DNA of 64,000 nucleotides from Porphyromonas uenonis DSM 23387 = JCM 13868 (GCF_000482365.1 NZ_KI535309.1:92275-156274), one strand, 5' to 3'. Positions 25,772 through 34,964 are shown, counted from the first letter of the stretch. Numbers and translations: made by a program. The notes: a model not told the origin generated them from the sequence alone.

Positions 25772-25942
25772 ATGGATCTACAGACCATCGTCGTATTACT
25801 CATACTGCTTGTCGCGCTACTCTACATCATTCGTAGCGTGTGGCGACTGATACGCCGACCGCGAGGAGCCTCAGGCTGCGCTGGTTGCTCTGCCTGCGAT
25901 CACAAGCCGATAGCGAAGTCGAAAGGCAAGTCGCAAGACTAG
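25772..25942 (+). CDS. FeoB-associated Cys-rich membrane protein, copy 2
   Basis: A 56-residue paralogue of the protein at 18312. It has the same start MDLQTIVVLLILLVALLYII, the same RSVWRLIRR stretch and the cluster GCAGCSACDH with Cys at 36, 39 and 42; only the tail differs. There is no feoB next to it. It follows the fimbrial adhesin by 78 bases in the same direction. The two copies bracket the fimbrial operon, which suggests duplication during insertion of that operon. It keeps all three Cys, so it is probably still functional. Confidence 0.8.
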   Translation: MDLQTIVVLLILLVALLYIIRSVWRLIRRPRGASGCAGCSACDHKPIAKSKGKSQD

Positions 25943-25970
25943 CAGAGAGTGTAAGCTCTCGTTAAAGCGA

Positions 25971-25986
25971 GACGAGTATACTCGTC
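25971..25986. repeat. Perfect 16-bp palindrome
   Basis: GACGAGTATACTCGTC. It is followed by GTTGTTACACGTC. Together they resemble a decayed piece of the GTAGGGACGC intergenic family. Confidence 0.4.
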
Positions 25987-26124
25987 AAGGTTGTTACACG
26001 TCATAACTCGTGAGCCTTGTGAAGTGTATAGCTGGTATGGGATTATAGTCGTAACTTTAACCTCACGATGTAATCAGACAGCCTAGCAGGTCAACTACTA
26101 GACTGAACTCTAGTAGCATAAGCA

Positions 26125-27372
26125 GTGGCAAGGCAACAAAGAAAGATAGGCTTACGGAATAGCTCTCCTGCGCTGACGATCGTGCTCCTCTTTGGTGTGA
26201 TCAGCATGCTGGGAGATCTCGTGCATGAGTCCGCTCGCAGTGTCAACGGGCAGTACCTCAGCTTGGTGGGGCTCTCGGCAACGCAGGTGGGGCTAGTCTT
26301 CGGGTTGGGCGAATTCCTCGGCTATGCGCTACGCTTGCTCTCAGGTGCCTGGCTGGACAAGAGCAAGCGCTACTGGCTCTTCCTCTTTGTGGGCTATGGG
26401 GTGCATCTAGTGATCCCGTTGATGGGCTTGACCACTTCGTGGGGGTGGCTCTACACCTTTATCCTACTCGAGCGAATAGGCAAAGCTTTGCGCAGCCCAG
26501 CTAAAGACACGATTCTCTCAGCCGTCGCAGAGAATCAGATCGGCCTCGGGTACGCTTTCGGAATTCAGGAGGCGCTCGATCAGTTGGGCGCATTCCTAGG
26601 TCCCTTGATCTTTACCGCACTCTTTTACTTCATGGGGCGCAGTGGCCTAGAGGTCTTTCAGCTAGGCTATCAGATGCTGGTCATCCCCTTTATCATCTTG
26701 ATGGTGTTCCTCGCCTTAGTGCATCGCAAGTTCGTACGAGAGGCGCTCACCCCGCAGGTGAATGCCTCCGAAAAGCCTCCGCGCCTACAACCGATCTTCT
26801 GGATCTACTCGGCATTTACCTTTTTCGTTGCTTTCGGACTGATCAACTTCAGCTTGATAGGCTATCATCTTAAGACGCAGCAGATCGTCTCTGATGAGAT
26901 GGTGCCGATCCTCTATGCTGTCGCCATGGCGGTGGATGCCCTCGTCGCGATCTTCATCGGGAAGGGTTACGATCGTCTGAAGCGCAAGCTGGGGCACAAG
27001 ACGGGGGGTGTGCTAATTCTGCTCATTGTCCCTATCTTGACAGCCTTTGTGCCACTGCTAACCCTGTCTCACTCTATGGGGATGCTCTGGGCTGGCATGG
27101 CACTGATGGGGGTCGTGCTGGGAGCGCACGAGACGGTTATGAGATCTGCCATTGCCGACATCACACCATTCAGCAAGCGTGGCATAGGGTTCGGTATCTT
27201 TAACACGATCTACGGTCTGTCGCTACTCCTTGGCTCCTTCCTCATGGGATGGCTCTACGATTTAGAGCAGCAACCGATCATCGTCGCTATGACAATCGGC
27301 TCTGAGGGTGTAGCGGTCGCTCTATACGTCGTCCTTTACAAGCGGATCCAGAGGGAGCGCCTCAACAACTAG
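26125..27372 (+). CDS. MFS transporter
   Basis: A 415-residue inner-membrane protein with about 12 hydrophobic segments. The first loop has GEFLGYALRLLSGAWLDKSKRYW, a variant of the MFS loop 2-3 motif, and the middle has LLERIGKALRSPAKDTILS. The segment GKALRSPAKDT is shared with a bacterial MFS subgroup of unknown substrate. It starts with GTG at 26125; no better ATG lies before the first helix. miaB follows 24 bases later but has its own -7 box. The substrate cannot be told from the sequence. Confidence 0.8.
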   Translation: MARQQRKIGLRNSSPALTIVLLFGVISMLGDLVHESARSVNGQYLSLVGLSATQVGLVFGLGEFLGYALRLLSGAWLDKSKRYWLFLFVGYGVHLVIPLMGLTTSWGWLYTFILLERIGKALRSPAKDTILSAVAENQIGLGYAFGIQEALDQLGAFLGPLIFTALFYFMGRSGLEVFQLGYQMLVIPFIILMVFLALVHRKFVREALTPQVNASEKPPRLQPIFWIYSAFTFFVAFGLINFSLIGYHLKTQQIVSDEMVPILYAVAMAVDALVAIFIGKGYDRLKRKLGHKTGGVLILLIVPILTAFVPLLTLSHSMGMLWAGMALMGVVLGAHETVMRSAIADITPFSKRGIGFGIFNTIYGLSLLLGSFLMGWLYDLEQQPIIVAMTIGSEGVAVALYVVLYKRIQRERLNN

Positions 27373-27380
27373 TCTTTTCG

Positions 27381-27388
27381 TACCTTTG
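27381..27388 (+). promoter_or_regulatory. miaB -7 box, near-leaderless
   Basis: TACCTTTG ends 8 bases before the miaB ATG at 27397, so the transcript should start within a few bases of the start codon, as at feoB. Confidence 0.55.
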
Positions 27389-27396
27389 CGCTTACT

Positions 27397-28749
27397 ATGA
27401 CCGAGAGAGTAGAGCAAGAAAGCAAGCGGGTCTACATCGAGACCTATGGCTGTCAGATGAATGTGGCTGACAGCGAGATCATAGCTGCACAGATGCAACT
27501 GGCGGGCTACCAGCTCACCGATCAGATCGACGAGGCGGACGCTGTCCTCATCAATACCTGCTCGGTGCGGGACAATGCGGAGCTACGTATCATACGTCGT
27601 CTGGACAATCTCAACGGTCAGCGCAGACGCTCGGGGCATCCGCAGATCGTCGGTGTGCTCGGTTGCATGGCGGAGCGTGTGCAGGAGACCCTCATACAGG
27701 ATCATGGGGTGGATCTGGTGGCAGGTCCTGACGCTTATACGGACCTCCCTAACCTGATAGCGGCAGCCGAGGCAGGCGAGCCAGCTATTAGCATTGAGCT
27801 CTCCAAGAGTGAGACCTACAGTGATGTGATCCCCGTGCGACTTCCAGGGCTGCACATCAGTGGCTTCGTATCGATCATGCGTGGATGCGACAACTTCTGC
27901 ACCTACTGCATCGTCCCCTACACACGAGGTCGTGAGCGTAGCCGTGACCCAGAGAGCATCACTCGTGAGGTGCAGCGCATGGCGCAGGAGGGCTACCGTG
28001 AGGTGACCCTCTTAGGGCAAAATGTCAACTCCTACTGCTGGCATACTGAGACGGGCGCTAGCTACACTTTCGCCGATCTGCTACGAAGCGTCGCTGAAGC
28101 GGTGCCGACGATGCGCATTCGCTTTACCTCGCCTCACCCCAAAGATATGAAGGACGAGACGCTCGAGGTGATGAGCCGTTACCATAATATCTGTAATCAT
28201 ATCCACTTCCCCCTGCAGAGTGGCAGCAATCGTATCCTAGAGCGCATGCGTCGTCGCTATACGCGTGAGTGGTACCTAGAGCGTGTGGAGCGCATCCGTG
28301 ACTATATGCCTGACTGCGGGCTGAGTACCGACGTCTTCTGCGGCTTCTCGGGTGAAACGGAGGAGGACTTTCAGGAGACGCTGGAGGTGATGAGGCTGGC
28401 ACGGCTGGACAGCGCCTTCATGTTTAAGTACTCCGAGCGTCCCGGCACCTACGCTTCGCATCATCTCGTCGACGATGTGCCTGAGGAGGTCAAGGTGGAG
28501 CGACTCAATCGTATGATCGCTCTGCAAAACGAGCTGAGCCTCGAGAGCAACGAGCGTGACGTGGGCAAGAGCTTTGAGGTGCTCATCGAGGGTTACAGCA
28601 AGCGCTCGCACGATGACTTCTTCGGGCGCACCCAGCAAAACAAAGTGATCGTCTTCCCCAAGGGCAATAATCAGATCGGCAAGCTGGTCACCGTACGTGT
28701 GGAGCGGGTCACCTCGGCAACGATGATCGGCAGCGAGGTGAAATCCTAG
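27397..28749 (+). CDS. miaB: tRNA-2-methylthio-N6-dimethylallyladenosine synthase MiaB
   Basis: A radical-SAM enzyme that adds a methylthio group to i6A37 of tRNAs reading UNN codons. It is 450 residues. The N-terminal MTTase domain has its three cluster cysteines in YGCQMN, NTCSVR and LGCMAE. The radical SAM CxxxCxxC is CDNFCTYC. The C-terminal TRAM domain contains GKSFEVLIEG and GKLVTVRVERV. The length and domain order match MiaB. MtaB or RimO are the alternatives, but the sequence around YGCQMNVADSE favours MiaB. Confidence 0.94.
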   Translation: MTERVEQESKRVYIETYGCQMNVADSEIIAAQMQLAGYQLTDQIDEADAVLINTCSVRDNAELRIIRRLDNLNGQRRRSGHPQIVGVLGCMAERVQETLIQDHGVDLVAGPDAYTDLPNLIAAAEAGEPAISIELSKSETYSDVIPVRLPGLHISGFVSIMRGCDNFCTYCIVPYTRGRERSRDPESITREVQRMAQEGYREVTLLGQNVNSYCWHTETGASYTFADLLRSVAEAVPTMRIRFTSPHPKDMKDETLEVMSRYHNICNHIHFPLQSGSNRILERMRRRYTREWYLERVERIRDYMPDCGLSTDVFCGFSGETEEDFQETLEVMRLARLDSAFMFKYSERPGTYASHHLVDDVPEEVKVERLNRMIALQNELSLESNERDVGKSFEVLIEGYSKRSHDDFFGRTQQNKVIVFPKGNNQIGKLVTVRVERVTSATMIGSEVKS

Positions 28750-28840
28750 GGATAGCCCCAGAGTTTATCCCAATAAGCAGGTATCAGCGAGCTACTTCGC
28801 TACCTACTTCTGCTCCTTACGAAGAAAAAAACACCATTCC

Positions 28841-28860
28841 AATACCTAGAAGTAGGTATT
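28841..28860. promoter_or_regulatory. Palindromic operator candidate upstream of ferredoxin
   Basis: AATACCTAGAAGTAGGTATT: perfect 8-bp arms around GAAG. It overlaps the expected -33 region of the promoter whose -7 box TATCTTTG is at 28876-28883. It matches the feoB palindrome at 15711. Confidence 0.65.
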
Positions 28861-28875
28861 CTCAGAAGTTTGTTG

Positions 28876-28883
28876 TATCTTTG
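28876..28883 (+). promoter_or_regulatory. Ferredoxin -7 box
   Basis: TATCTTTG, a perfect TAnnTTTG match, 94 bases before the ATG at 28978. Confidence 0.65.
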
Positions 28884-28977
28884 CACTACCAAAGCATGAG
28901 AGACACCCCATTTAGTCTCTCCAAGCTGTGGTAATATCATAGATAATCTTAATACTCAACTTAAAACCAATAGAATT

Positions 28978-29142
28978 ATGGCACACGTAATCACTGACAG
29001 CTGTGTAGCTTGTGGCACTTGCATCGATGAGTGCCCCGTAGGCGCAATCTCTGAGGGCGATATCTACTCTATCGACGCTGATACTTGCATCGATTGTGGC
29101 GCATGCGCTGCTGCTTGCCCATCAGGCGCTATCGAGGGTTAA
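28978..29142 (+). CDS. 2[4Fe-4S] ferredoxin
   Basis: A 54-residue clostridial-type ferredoxin, too short for many gene callers. The two clusters are Cys9/12/15 with Cys19 (CVACGTCIDECP) and Cys37/40/43 with Cys47 (CIDCGACAAACP). It carries low-potential electrons for anaerobic metabolism such as pyruvate oxidation. It has its own promoter (28876) with a palindrome over the -33 region, and a 5' leader of about 90 bases. Confidence 0.95.
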   Translation: MAHVITDSCVACGTCIDECPVGAISEGDIYSIDADTCIDCGACAAACPSGAIEG

Positions 29143-29402
29143 GACACACACGGAGGTGTCGCCTCTAGGGCTTCGCTACCTCCACACCCTCTAGCATGTA
29201 GCCATCGCACACGGTCGCTACACACTTAAACAAGACAGAAGCCGTCCCCCATCTGAGTGCTATGCACTTGGGTGGGGGACGGTCCGTATGGGCGGTAGAC
29301 ATCATCACGCACCCGACCTCCTCACCCTCTCCGATTCTCCTTTTCACAGCGTGCTACCCCTTCCATCTAGGGGCCCGACTAGCAAATCTAAAGCTTGCGA
29401 CC
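29143..29402. other. Intergenic stretch with one strong hairpin
   Basis: No gene is seen. CCGTCCCCCA (29242-29251) and TGGGGGACGG (29273-29282) form a perfect 10-bp stem, possibly the end of the ferredoxin transcript. There is no T-run. Confidence 0.5.
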
Positions 29403-29726
29403 AGGGGTGACACATTGTAAAAATGAGCTCGTCTGATTTCCTACCTAGGAATTTCCAAAATCCCTACCTAGAAATTTGCCCAATAAGTACCTAGGAAATA
29501 AAAAATACTTCGGAGGAATCAAATGAAACTTCGGAGGAATCAAAAAATAAGTCCGAAGAATTTTTTATTTCCTAGGTAGGAATTGGGGCAATTCCTAGGT
29601 ACCTATTTGGCAAATTCCTAGGTAGGAATTCAATGCTTCGGGAGGAAGGTGTAATCGGTGAGGTCCCGCAGCCCCTCTGTAATGATGCTCGAGCCCTCTG
29701 TAGCGGCAGACGAACTGCACATCCCT
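29403..29726 (+). mobile_element. TGACGCAT-ended MITE, copy 2 (right end lost)
   Basis: The left end AGGGGTGACACATTG at 29403 matches the ends of copies 1 and 3. The palindrome runs from about 29437 to 29630 and the 90-base module follows to ACATCCCT at 29726. There an IS30 remnant replaces the right end. Bases 29508-29726 are almost identical to 32670-32888. Confidence 0.75.
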
Positions 29727-29929
29727 ATCAATCCTGGGATAAGCCTCATATTGAGTACCTAAACAAACTGCTACGCCAGTTTATTCCTAAGTCCTCTACT
29801 TTCGAAGACTTAACTGACGCAGACCTTAGACGCTTTCAGAACCTACTAAACAATAGACCTCGTAAAAACCTAAACTATAAGACACCCAATGAAGTCATCA
29901 AAAACATCATTCTTGAGAAATTGCATTAG
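29720..29929 (+). pseudogene. IS30-family transposase C-terminal remnant
   Basis: The frame reads PYQSWDKPHIEYLNKLLRQF, then PK, LLNNRPRKNLNYKTPNEV and a stop. This is the end of an IS30 transposase core (the PYSSWE...EN.N.LLRQ..PK and NNRPRK.L.Y.TP pattern). Only about 65 residues remain, including the Glu of the DDE triad. The frame upstream reads through the MITE and is not coding. It is AT-rich compared with its neighbours. It marks an old insertion or deletion that removed the right end of MITE copy 2. Confidence 0.75.
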
Positions 29930-29990
29930 CGGGTGGAATGTACGAGCTTTGACAAAGTTGTGAGAGACGATGAAGTTTGCAAAAAAACAG

Positions 29991-29998
29991 TACCTTCG
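29991..29998 (+). promoter_or_regulatory. Candidate -7 box of the 777-residue LRR gene
   Basis: TACCTTCG, the same TAnnTTCG variant as at the other two LRR genes, 68 bases before the ATG. The -33 element is unclear. Confidence 0.35.
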
Positions 29999-30066
29999 CC
30001 ATAGGGAATTATTGACTACGACAGAAGATGTAGCCATACTCTTGTATAAACCAAACCTTTACATTT

Positions 30067-32400
30067 ATGAAACGACCTATAGTTACCACCTGCTTGTCAC
30101 TACTTGTGGCGCTTCTTATCCCGAGTCTATCTATGGCTCAGGAGTACATCACGCTGATGCTCGGCGAGGATGCAACGAATGAATTGATACATCTTACTAT
30201 CGAGGCAAATGGCCCATGGACCATCGAAGGCGTCAAAGAGGAGGCTGTCCAGACGAGCGCTAAGAACTACTACACCCCTACATCTCGTGAGATTACGATA
30301 CGAGGCGAGATCACGACTCTAGACTGCTCTGAGGACCAGCTGGTCGGACTTGACCTAACGCACGCTAAGAGTCTTAAGAAGCTCTGGTGCTTCAAGAACA
30401 AGATTACGACTCTAGATGTCTCAACGCACCCAGATCTCCTATGGCTCAACTGCTATGAAAATAGTCTCCAGACACTCACGCTAGGAGGTAATGACCGACT
30501 ACAAAGACTTTACTGTTATGAGAACGAGCTGACCTTTCTAGATCTCTCTAAAGCAAAGAACCTGCGCAAGGTGTCATGCGCCAAGAATCAGCTCTCCGCT
30601 ATTGACATCAGCACGCTCAGTCAGCTCAACGACTTCTCCTGTGCCAATAATAAGATACAGACGCTGGATCTAAGTAAATCGACAGCGCTCTCTTCATTAT
30701 GGTGTAATGGGAACAAGATCTCTTCGCTAGACCTAACGAACCTCTCGGGACTCTCGGTACTGGACTGTAGTGATAATCAGATTACCACACTAGACCTCTC
30801 GTATACCCCAGAGCTACTACTCCTGTGGTGTGCCGGCAATCAGCTAGAGTCTCTACAGCCGGCTCCTACTTCGAAGGTGACCAACCTAGACTGCTCTCGC
30901 AATAAACTCGCCACACTTGACCTGTCGTCAAACACGGCTTTGTGGGTTTTAAAATGTTCTGGTAATAAGCTTCGCACACTAGATCTATCCCAGCACATGA
31001 AGCTCACCGATGTTTTGGCCGAGGACAATGAGCTGACACAGCTTACAGTGTCTCCCTCGGCGACCAAGCTTAGCAAAGTAAATTGCTACCACAACAATTT
31101 GCAGGGGACTGCTCTTGCAGATCTGCTGACAGCCTTGCCGACACACTCTTCACAAACTAAGGCTGAAATCACCCTCCTAGATACTCAAAGTCCTCAAGAG
31201 CGAAACGAGCATCTCTCAAAGGAGCAAATTGCAGATCTCCAGGCAAAAGGTTGGCGTCCGCTAGATTATAATAATGGTAATCCTATAGACCTCGTTCCGC
31301 AGGAGGAGCCTTACATGACGCTCCATACAGCTCTACCCATAGGCGACCCGATTACTATACAAGCGACTAGTAGTAACGGTGTGGAGCCTCGCATTGAGGG
31401 GCTGACGGTAGACACTCAGGGGAAGACTTTCGTTGCCAGCCAGGAGATTACAATCAGAGGAGATCTAGCCTCCCTCTCAGCTCCAGCCATCAAGATGACT
31501 GCTATAGACCTGTCTCGTCAACCCAATCTTAAGACCCTGTCTCTCGCTTCTAATCAGCTTACGAAGATAGATCTATCTCACAATGGGAAACTGAAATCTC
31601 TAGACCTGTCTGGAAATCAACTCAGCTCTATCATATGCGGTGTCCATCTAGATCTTAAGGAGTTGAACCTAGCTGACAATCGACTGGCAAACGTTGATCT
31701 CTCTACGCTGTTCACACTTCGAGAGCTCACACTCTCTGGGAATCCTGTTACGACGATTAACCTAGAGGAGAACAGAGCCTTAGAGACGCTACTTTGTGCT
31801 CGAACGAATCTAACAAGCATCGACCTATCTCACAACACAAAGCTACAGGTGCTAGACCTCTCAGCAAATGCACTCCAAGCCCTCTCTCTCCAAGGACTAA
31901 AGGATCTACAAGAGGTGCGCATCTACCAAAACAATATAGCTCTAGAGGCGATGAAGCAACTCCTCACGGATCTCCCTGTACGACCACAAGAGGGTTGTAT
32001 CATAGATGCAGGACATATTACTGTTATAGACTCTGAGTCCACACGCGAGAAGAATCAATTTGCTAATGACTTTCTTGAGATTATCCGTCCTAAGTATTGG
32101 CAGGCTCTTGACTTTAAGGGTGGGATAAATGATGGTCGTGGAGAAGTCATTTTGAGCAATGAGCATATCGGCGCTCGGGAGCTTGTGACTATTGAGCTCG
32201 TGGAGGGGCAGGTCCAGATAACTGGCACGACACCACACACGCTCATTCGCCTACTCTCCATCTCGGGGGAGGAGATTATCTCCACCACCTCTGGTTCCGA
32301 TGGTATGGCTACAATTGCTACGGCATCCCTAGAGCGTGGATCCTACATCCTCCTCGTCGGTGATGCGTGCTATAAGCTCTATGTGCCGATGTCTATATAG
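30067..32400 (+). CDS. InlJ-like LRR surface protein with two LRR blocks
   Basis: A 777-residue secreted protein. The signal peptide ends near LSMAQ. N-cap 1 (ending EITIRGEITTLDC) leads to 12 repeats of 21 residues with a cysteine ladder and a C-cap (TALADLLTALP, LLDTQS, KGWRPLDY). A second N-cap (QEITIRGDL) leads to seven repeats mostly without Cys and a second C-cap (AMKQLLTDLP, TVIDSES, KYWQALDF). The protein is thus an internal duplication of one cap-LRR-cap module. The last 70 residues (TLIRLLSISGEEI, GSYILLVGDACYKLYV) look like a T9SS sorting domain. Homologues of this kind act in adhesion and biofilm growth. It sits between two direct MITE copies. Confidence 0.85.
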   Translation: MKRPIVTTCLSLLVALLIPSLSMAQEYITLMLGEDATNELIHLTIEANGPWTIEGVKEEAVQTSAKNYYTPTSREITIRGEITTLDCSEDQLVGLDLTHAKSLKKLWCFKNKITTLDVSTHPDLLWLNCYENSLQTLTLGGNDRLQRLYCYENELTFLDLSKAKNLRKVSCAKNQLSAIDISTLSQLNDFSCANNKIQTLDLSKSTALSSLWCNGNKISSLDLTNLSGLSVLDCSDNQITTLDLSYTPELLLLWCAGNQLESLQPAPTSKVTNLDCSRNKLATLDLSSNTALWVLKCSGNKLRTLDLSQHMKLTDVLAEDNELTQLTVSPSATKLSKVNCYHNNLQGTALADLLTALPTHSSQTKAEITLLDTQSPQERNEHLSKEQIADLQAKGWRPLDYNNGNPIDLVPQEEPYMTLHTALPIGDPITIQATSSNGVEPRIEGLTVDTQGKTFVASQEITIRGDLASLSAPAIKMTAIDLSRQPNLKTLSLASNQLTKIDLSHNGKLKSLDLSGNQLSSIICGVHLDLKELNLADNRLANVDLSTLFTLRELTLSGNPVTTINLEENRALETLLCARTNLTSIDLSHNTKLQVLDLSANALQALSLQGLKDLQEVRIYQNNIALEAMKQLLTDLPVRPQEGCIIDAGHITVIDSESTREKNQFANDFLEIIRPKYWQALDFKGGINDGRGEVILSNEHIGARELVTIELVEGQVQITGTTPHTLIRLLSISGEEIISTTSGSDGMATIATASLERGSYILLVGDACYKLYVPMSI

Positions 32401-32459
32401 GAGGCTTAAGATCCTTGGATCTCAACTCCTTTTGTCTTAGCTCCACGAGGGGATAAACG

Positions 32460-32505
32460 GGGTGTACCGTAGAGAGGGGATACAGCATCTCTCTGTGGTA
32501 CACCC
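32460..32505 (+). terminator. Long hairpin after the LRR gene
   Basis: GGGTGTACC and GGTACACCC form the outer stem, with AGAGAG/CTCTCT pairing inside. It lies 60 bases after the stop. There is no T-run, so an RNA 3'-end stabiliser or processed terminator is possible. Confidence 0.45.
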
Positions 32506-32669
32506 TGTGCGATAGAGGTGCTCGCAGTTAGGCCAATCACTCTCTGGAGGTGCTGAGAGCATGTGCGACCAGACGTGACACGCTGTGCCTATAAACACCA
32601 ATATCCACGAAGGCGTTTTCCAACAGCTCCGTAGGAAATGAACATGCTCCACCGAGGAACGGAAAAACT

Positions 32670-32939
32670 CTTCGGAGGAATCAAATGAAACTTCGGAGGA
32701 ATCAAAAAATAAGTCCGAAGAATTTTTTATTTCCTAGGTAGGAATTGGGGCAATTCCTAGGTACCTATTTGGCAAATTCCTAGGTAGGAATTCAATGCTT
32801 CGGGAGGGAGGTGTAATCGGTGAGGTCCCGCAGCCCCTCTGTAATGATGCTCGAGCCCTCTGTAGCGGCGGCCGAACTGCACATCCCTAGTTATCGTCAT
32901 ATGCAGCTTCTAGACGACTGGTTATCATGCGTCACCCCT
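32670..32939 (+). mobile_element. TGACGCAT-ended MITE, copy 3 (left arm lost)
   Basis: Contains the right half of the palindrome, the 90-base module and the right end ATGCGTCACCCCT (32927-32939), the complement of the copy 2 left end apart from one base. It lies 33 bases before the dxs -7 box. Confidence 0.75.
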
Positions 32940-32971
32940 GCCCTGGGCTATGAGGTGTTGTCGCATATTAG

Positions 32972-32979
32972 TATCTTTG
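32972..32979 (+). promoter_or_regulatory. dxs -7 box
   Basis: TATCTTTG, 83 bases before the dxs ATG and immediately beyond the end of MITE copy 3. Confidence 0.55.
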
Positions 32980-33062
32980 CATAAGATAAGAAGAGTAGGC
33001 ATCTATATAAGTCAGCAACGACCGATGCGGAGGAGCCACCCTTCATGTAGATACACGACATC

Positions 33063-34964
33063 ATGAACGCTAGCGACTACCCTATACTATCGCATATTGA
33101 TACGCCCCAGCAGTTACGTCAGCTCTCTCTCGCGCAGCTTCCTCAGCTGTGTCAGGAGCTCCGTCGCTATGAGCTGGAGGTGCTCTCGCACGTACCAGGT
33201 CACCTGGGATCTAGTCTGGGTGCGGTGGAACTCACGGTAGCGCTCCACTACGTCTGTCGCACCCCTTACGATCGCATCGTCTGGGATGTGGGGCATCAAG
33301 CTTATGGGCATAAGATCTTGACAGGAAGACGAGATCGCTTTGAGTCTCTACGACAGTGGGGCGGGCTCTCGGGCTTTCCGCTCCCTAGCGAGAGCGAGTA
33401 CGATACTTTTCCCGCAGGGCACGCCTCAAACTCAATCTCGGCTGCGCTCGGCATGGCGATTGCGGCCAAGCTCAAGCAAGAGGAGCGTCACGTCGTGGCG
33501 GTCATTGGCGATGGATCGATGACGGGCGGGCTCGCCTTCGAGGGGTTAAACAATGTGAGCTCCTATCCCAACGATCTGCTCATCGTGGTCAATGACAACA
33601 ACATGTCCATCGACGCTAATGTGGGTGGACTAAACAAATACCTCGTCGACCTCAACACCAGTCACGCATACAATACGATCCGCTACGACCTCTACCGTGG
33701 TCTGCGACAGATGAATCTGATGAGTGATCGTCGCAAGAAAAACATTCAGCGGATCAACAACAGTGTCAAGTCGCTCCTGACGCAAAACCACTCTTCCTTC
33801 TTCGACGGCTTGGGGATTCGCTACTTTGGTCCAGTTGATGGGCATGACATAGAGCATCTCGTGGAGACGCTCCGACGCATCCTCCCGATGCGAGGACCGA
33901 AGATACTACACCTCAGGACGATCAAGGGGAAGGGCTACAAGCCTGCCGAGGAGAATGCGACCGTATGGCATGCGCCTGGTTGTTTTGATGTAAAGACGGG
34001 AGAGCGCGTCAAGAGCGAGCGAGGAGCGCATCCACCGAAGTTCCAGGAGGTCTTCGGAGAGACCGTCACCGAGCTAGCGGCTGAGGACAAGCGCATCGTG
34101 GGGATCACACCCGCCATGCCGTCAGGTAGTTCGCTGAATGTGATGATGCGAGCCTTCCCCGAGCGAAGCTACGATGTGGGGATTGCGGAGGCGCACGCAG
34201 TTACCTTTAGCGCAGGGATGGCGCGTGAGGGGATGATCCCGTTTTGTGTTATTTACTCCTCCTTCTTACAGCGCGCTTATGACCAGATCATCCACGATGT
34301 CGCTCTGCCAGGCTACCACGTAGTCCTCTGCATCGACCGTGCTGGCTTGGTCGGTCAGGATGGAGCGACGCATCAGGGAGCCTTTGACCTAGCTTACCTC
34401 TGCACTGTCCCCAATATGACGGTTGCGGCTCCGATGAATGAGCACTACCTGCGCCACTTGATGCGCACGGCTTACGAGGGGCAGGAGGGTCCGATGGCGA
34501 TCCGCTACCCACGTGGTGAGGGGTCGCTGGTGGACTGGCGCTGTCCAGCGGAGATCCTCCCGATAGGCAAGGGGCGCGCACTACATGAGGGCGGACGCAT
34601 CGCATTGCTCTCCATCGGCACCATTGGTGTGACCGCCGAGGAGGTGCGGGAGCGCCTACTCGCTGAGGGTGTCGAGGTGGCGCACTACGACTTGATCTTT
34701 GCGAAGCCTCTAGACGAAGAGCTGATCACGACGGCTCTAGAGCGTTACGACCGCATTGCCACGCTTGAGGAGGGCACACTCATCGGAGGCGTGGGCGAGC
34801 GGATTGCAGCCCTGGCTCAGCGTCAGGGCTTCCGAGGACGGATGATACACTTTGGCCTGCCCGACGCTTTTATCGAGCAAGGCACTGTCGCCGAGCAACG
34901 ACGCTACTGTGGCGTCGATGCCGACACAATATATAATAGAATCAAAGCTGAGCTATGCGAATAG
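33063..34964 (+). CDS. dxs: 1-deoxy-D-xylulose-5-phosphate synthase
   Basis: Condenses pyruvate with glyceraldehyde 3-phosphate, using thiamine diphosphate, as the first step of the MEP isoprenoid pathway. It is 633 residues. [11 protein letters not shown] holds the N-terminal His. The TPP motif is GDGSMTGG to NDNNMSID. The transketolase-like pyrimidine domain contains [15 protein letters not shown], and a C-terminal domain follows. It overlaps trkA by 10 bases, so dxs-trkA-trkH is probably one transcript. ispE of the same pathway is encoded elsewhere in the window. Confidence 0.96.
   Translation: MNASDYPILSHIDTPQQLRQLSLAQLPQLCQELRRYELEVLSHVPGHLGSSLGAVELTVALHYVCRTPYDRIVWDVGHQAYGHKILTGRRDRFESLRQWGGLSGFPLPSESEYDTFPAGHASNSISAALGMAIAAKLKQEERHVVAVIGDGSMTGGLAFEGLNNVSSYPNDLLIVVNDNNMSIDANVGGLNKYLVDLNTSHAYNTIRYDLYRGLRQMNLMSDRRKKNIQRINNSVKSLLTQNHSSFFDGLGIRYFGPVDGHDIEHLVETLRRILPMRGPKILHLRTIKGKGYKPAEENATVWHAPGCFDVKTGERVKSERGAHPPKFQEVFGETVTELAAEDKRIVGITPAMPSGSSLNVMMRAFPERSYDVGIAEAHAVTFSAGMAREGMIPFCVIYSSFLQRAYDQIIHDVALPGYHVVLCIDRAGLVGQDGATHQGAFDLAYLCTVPNMTVAAPMNEHYLRHLMRTAYEGQEGPMAIRYPRGEGSLVDWRCPAEILPIGKGRALHEGGRIALLSIGTIGVTAEEVRERLLAEGVEVAHYDLIFAKPLDEELITTALERYDRIATLEEGTLIGGVGERIAALAQRQGFRGRMIHFGLPDAFIEQGTVAEQRRYCGVDADTIYNRIKAELCE

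Noticed and set aside
29633..29929. 98-residue intact gene
   Set aside because: The first third is MITE sequence; only the last part is an IS30 transposase end, so it is a remnant.
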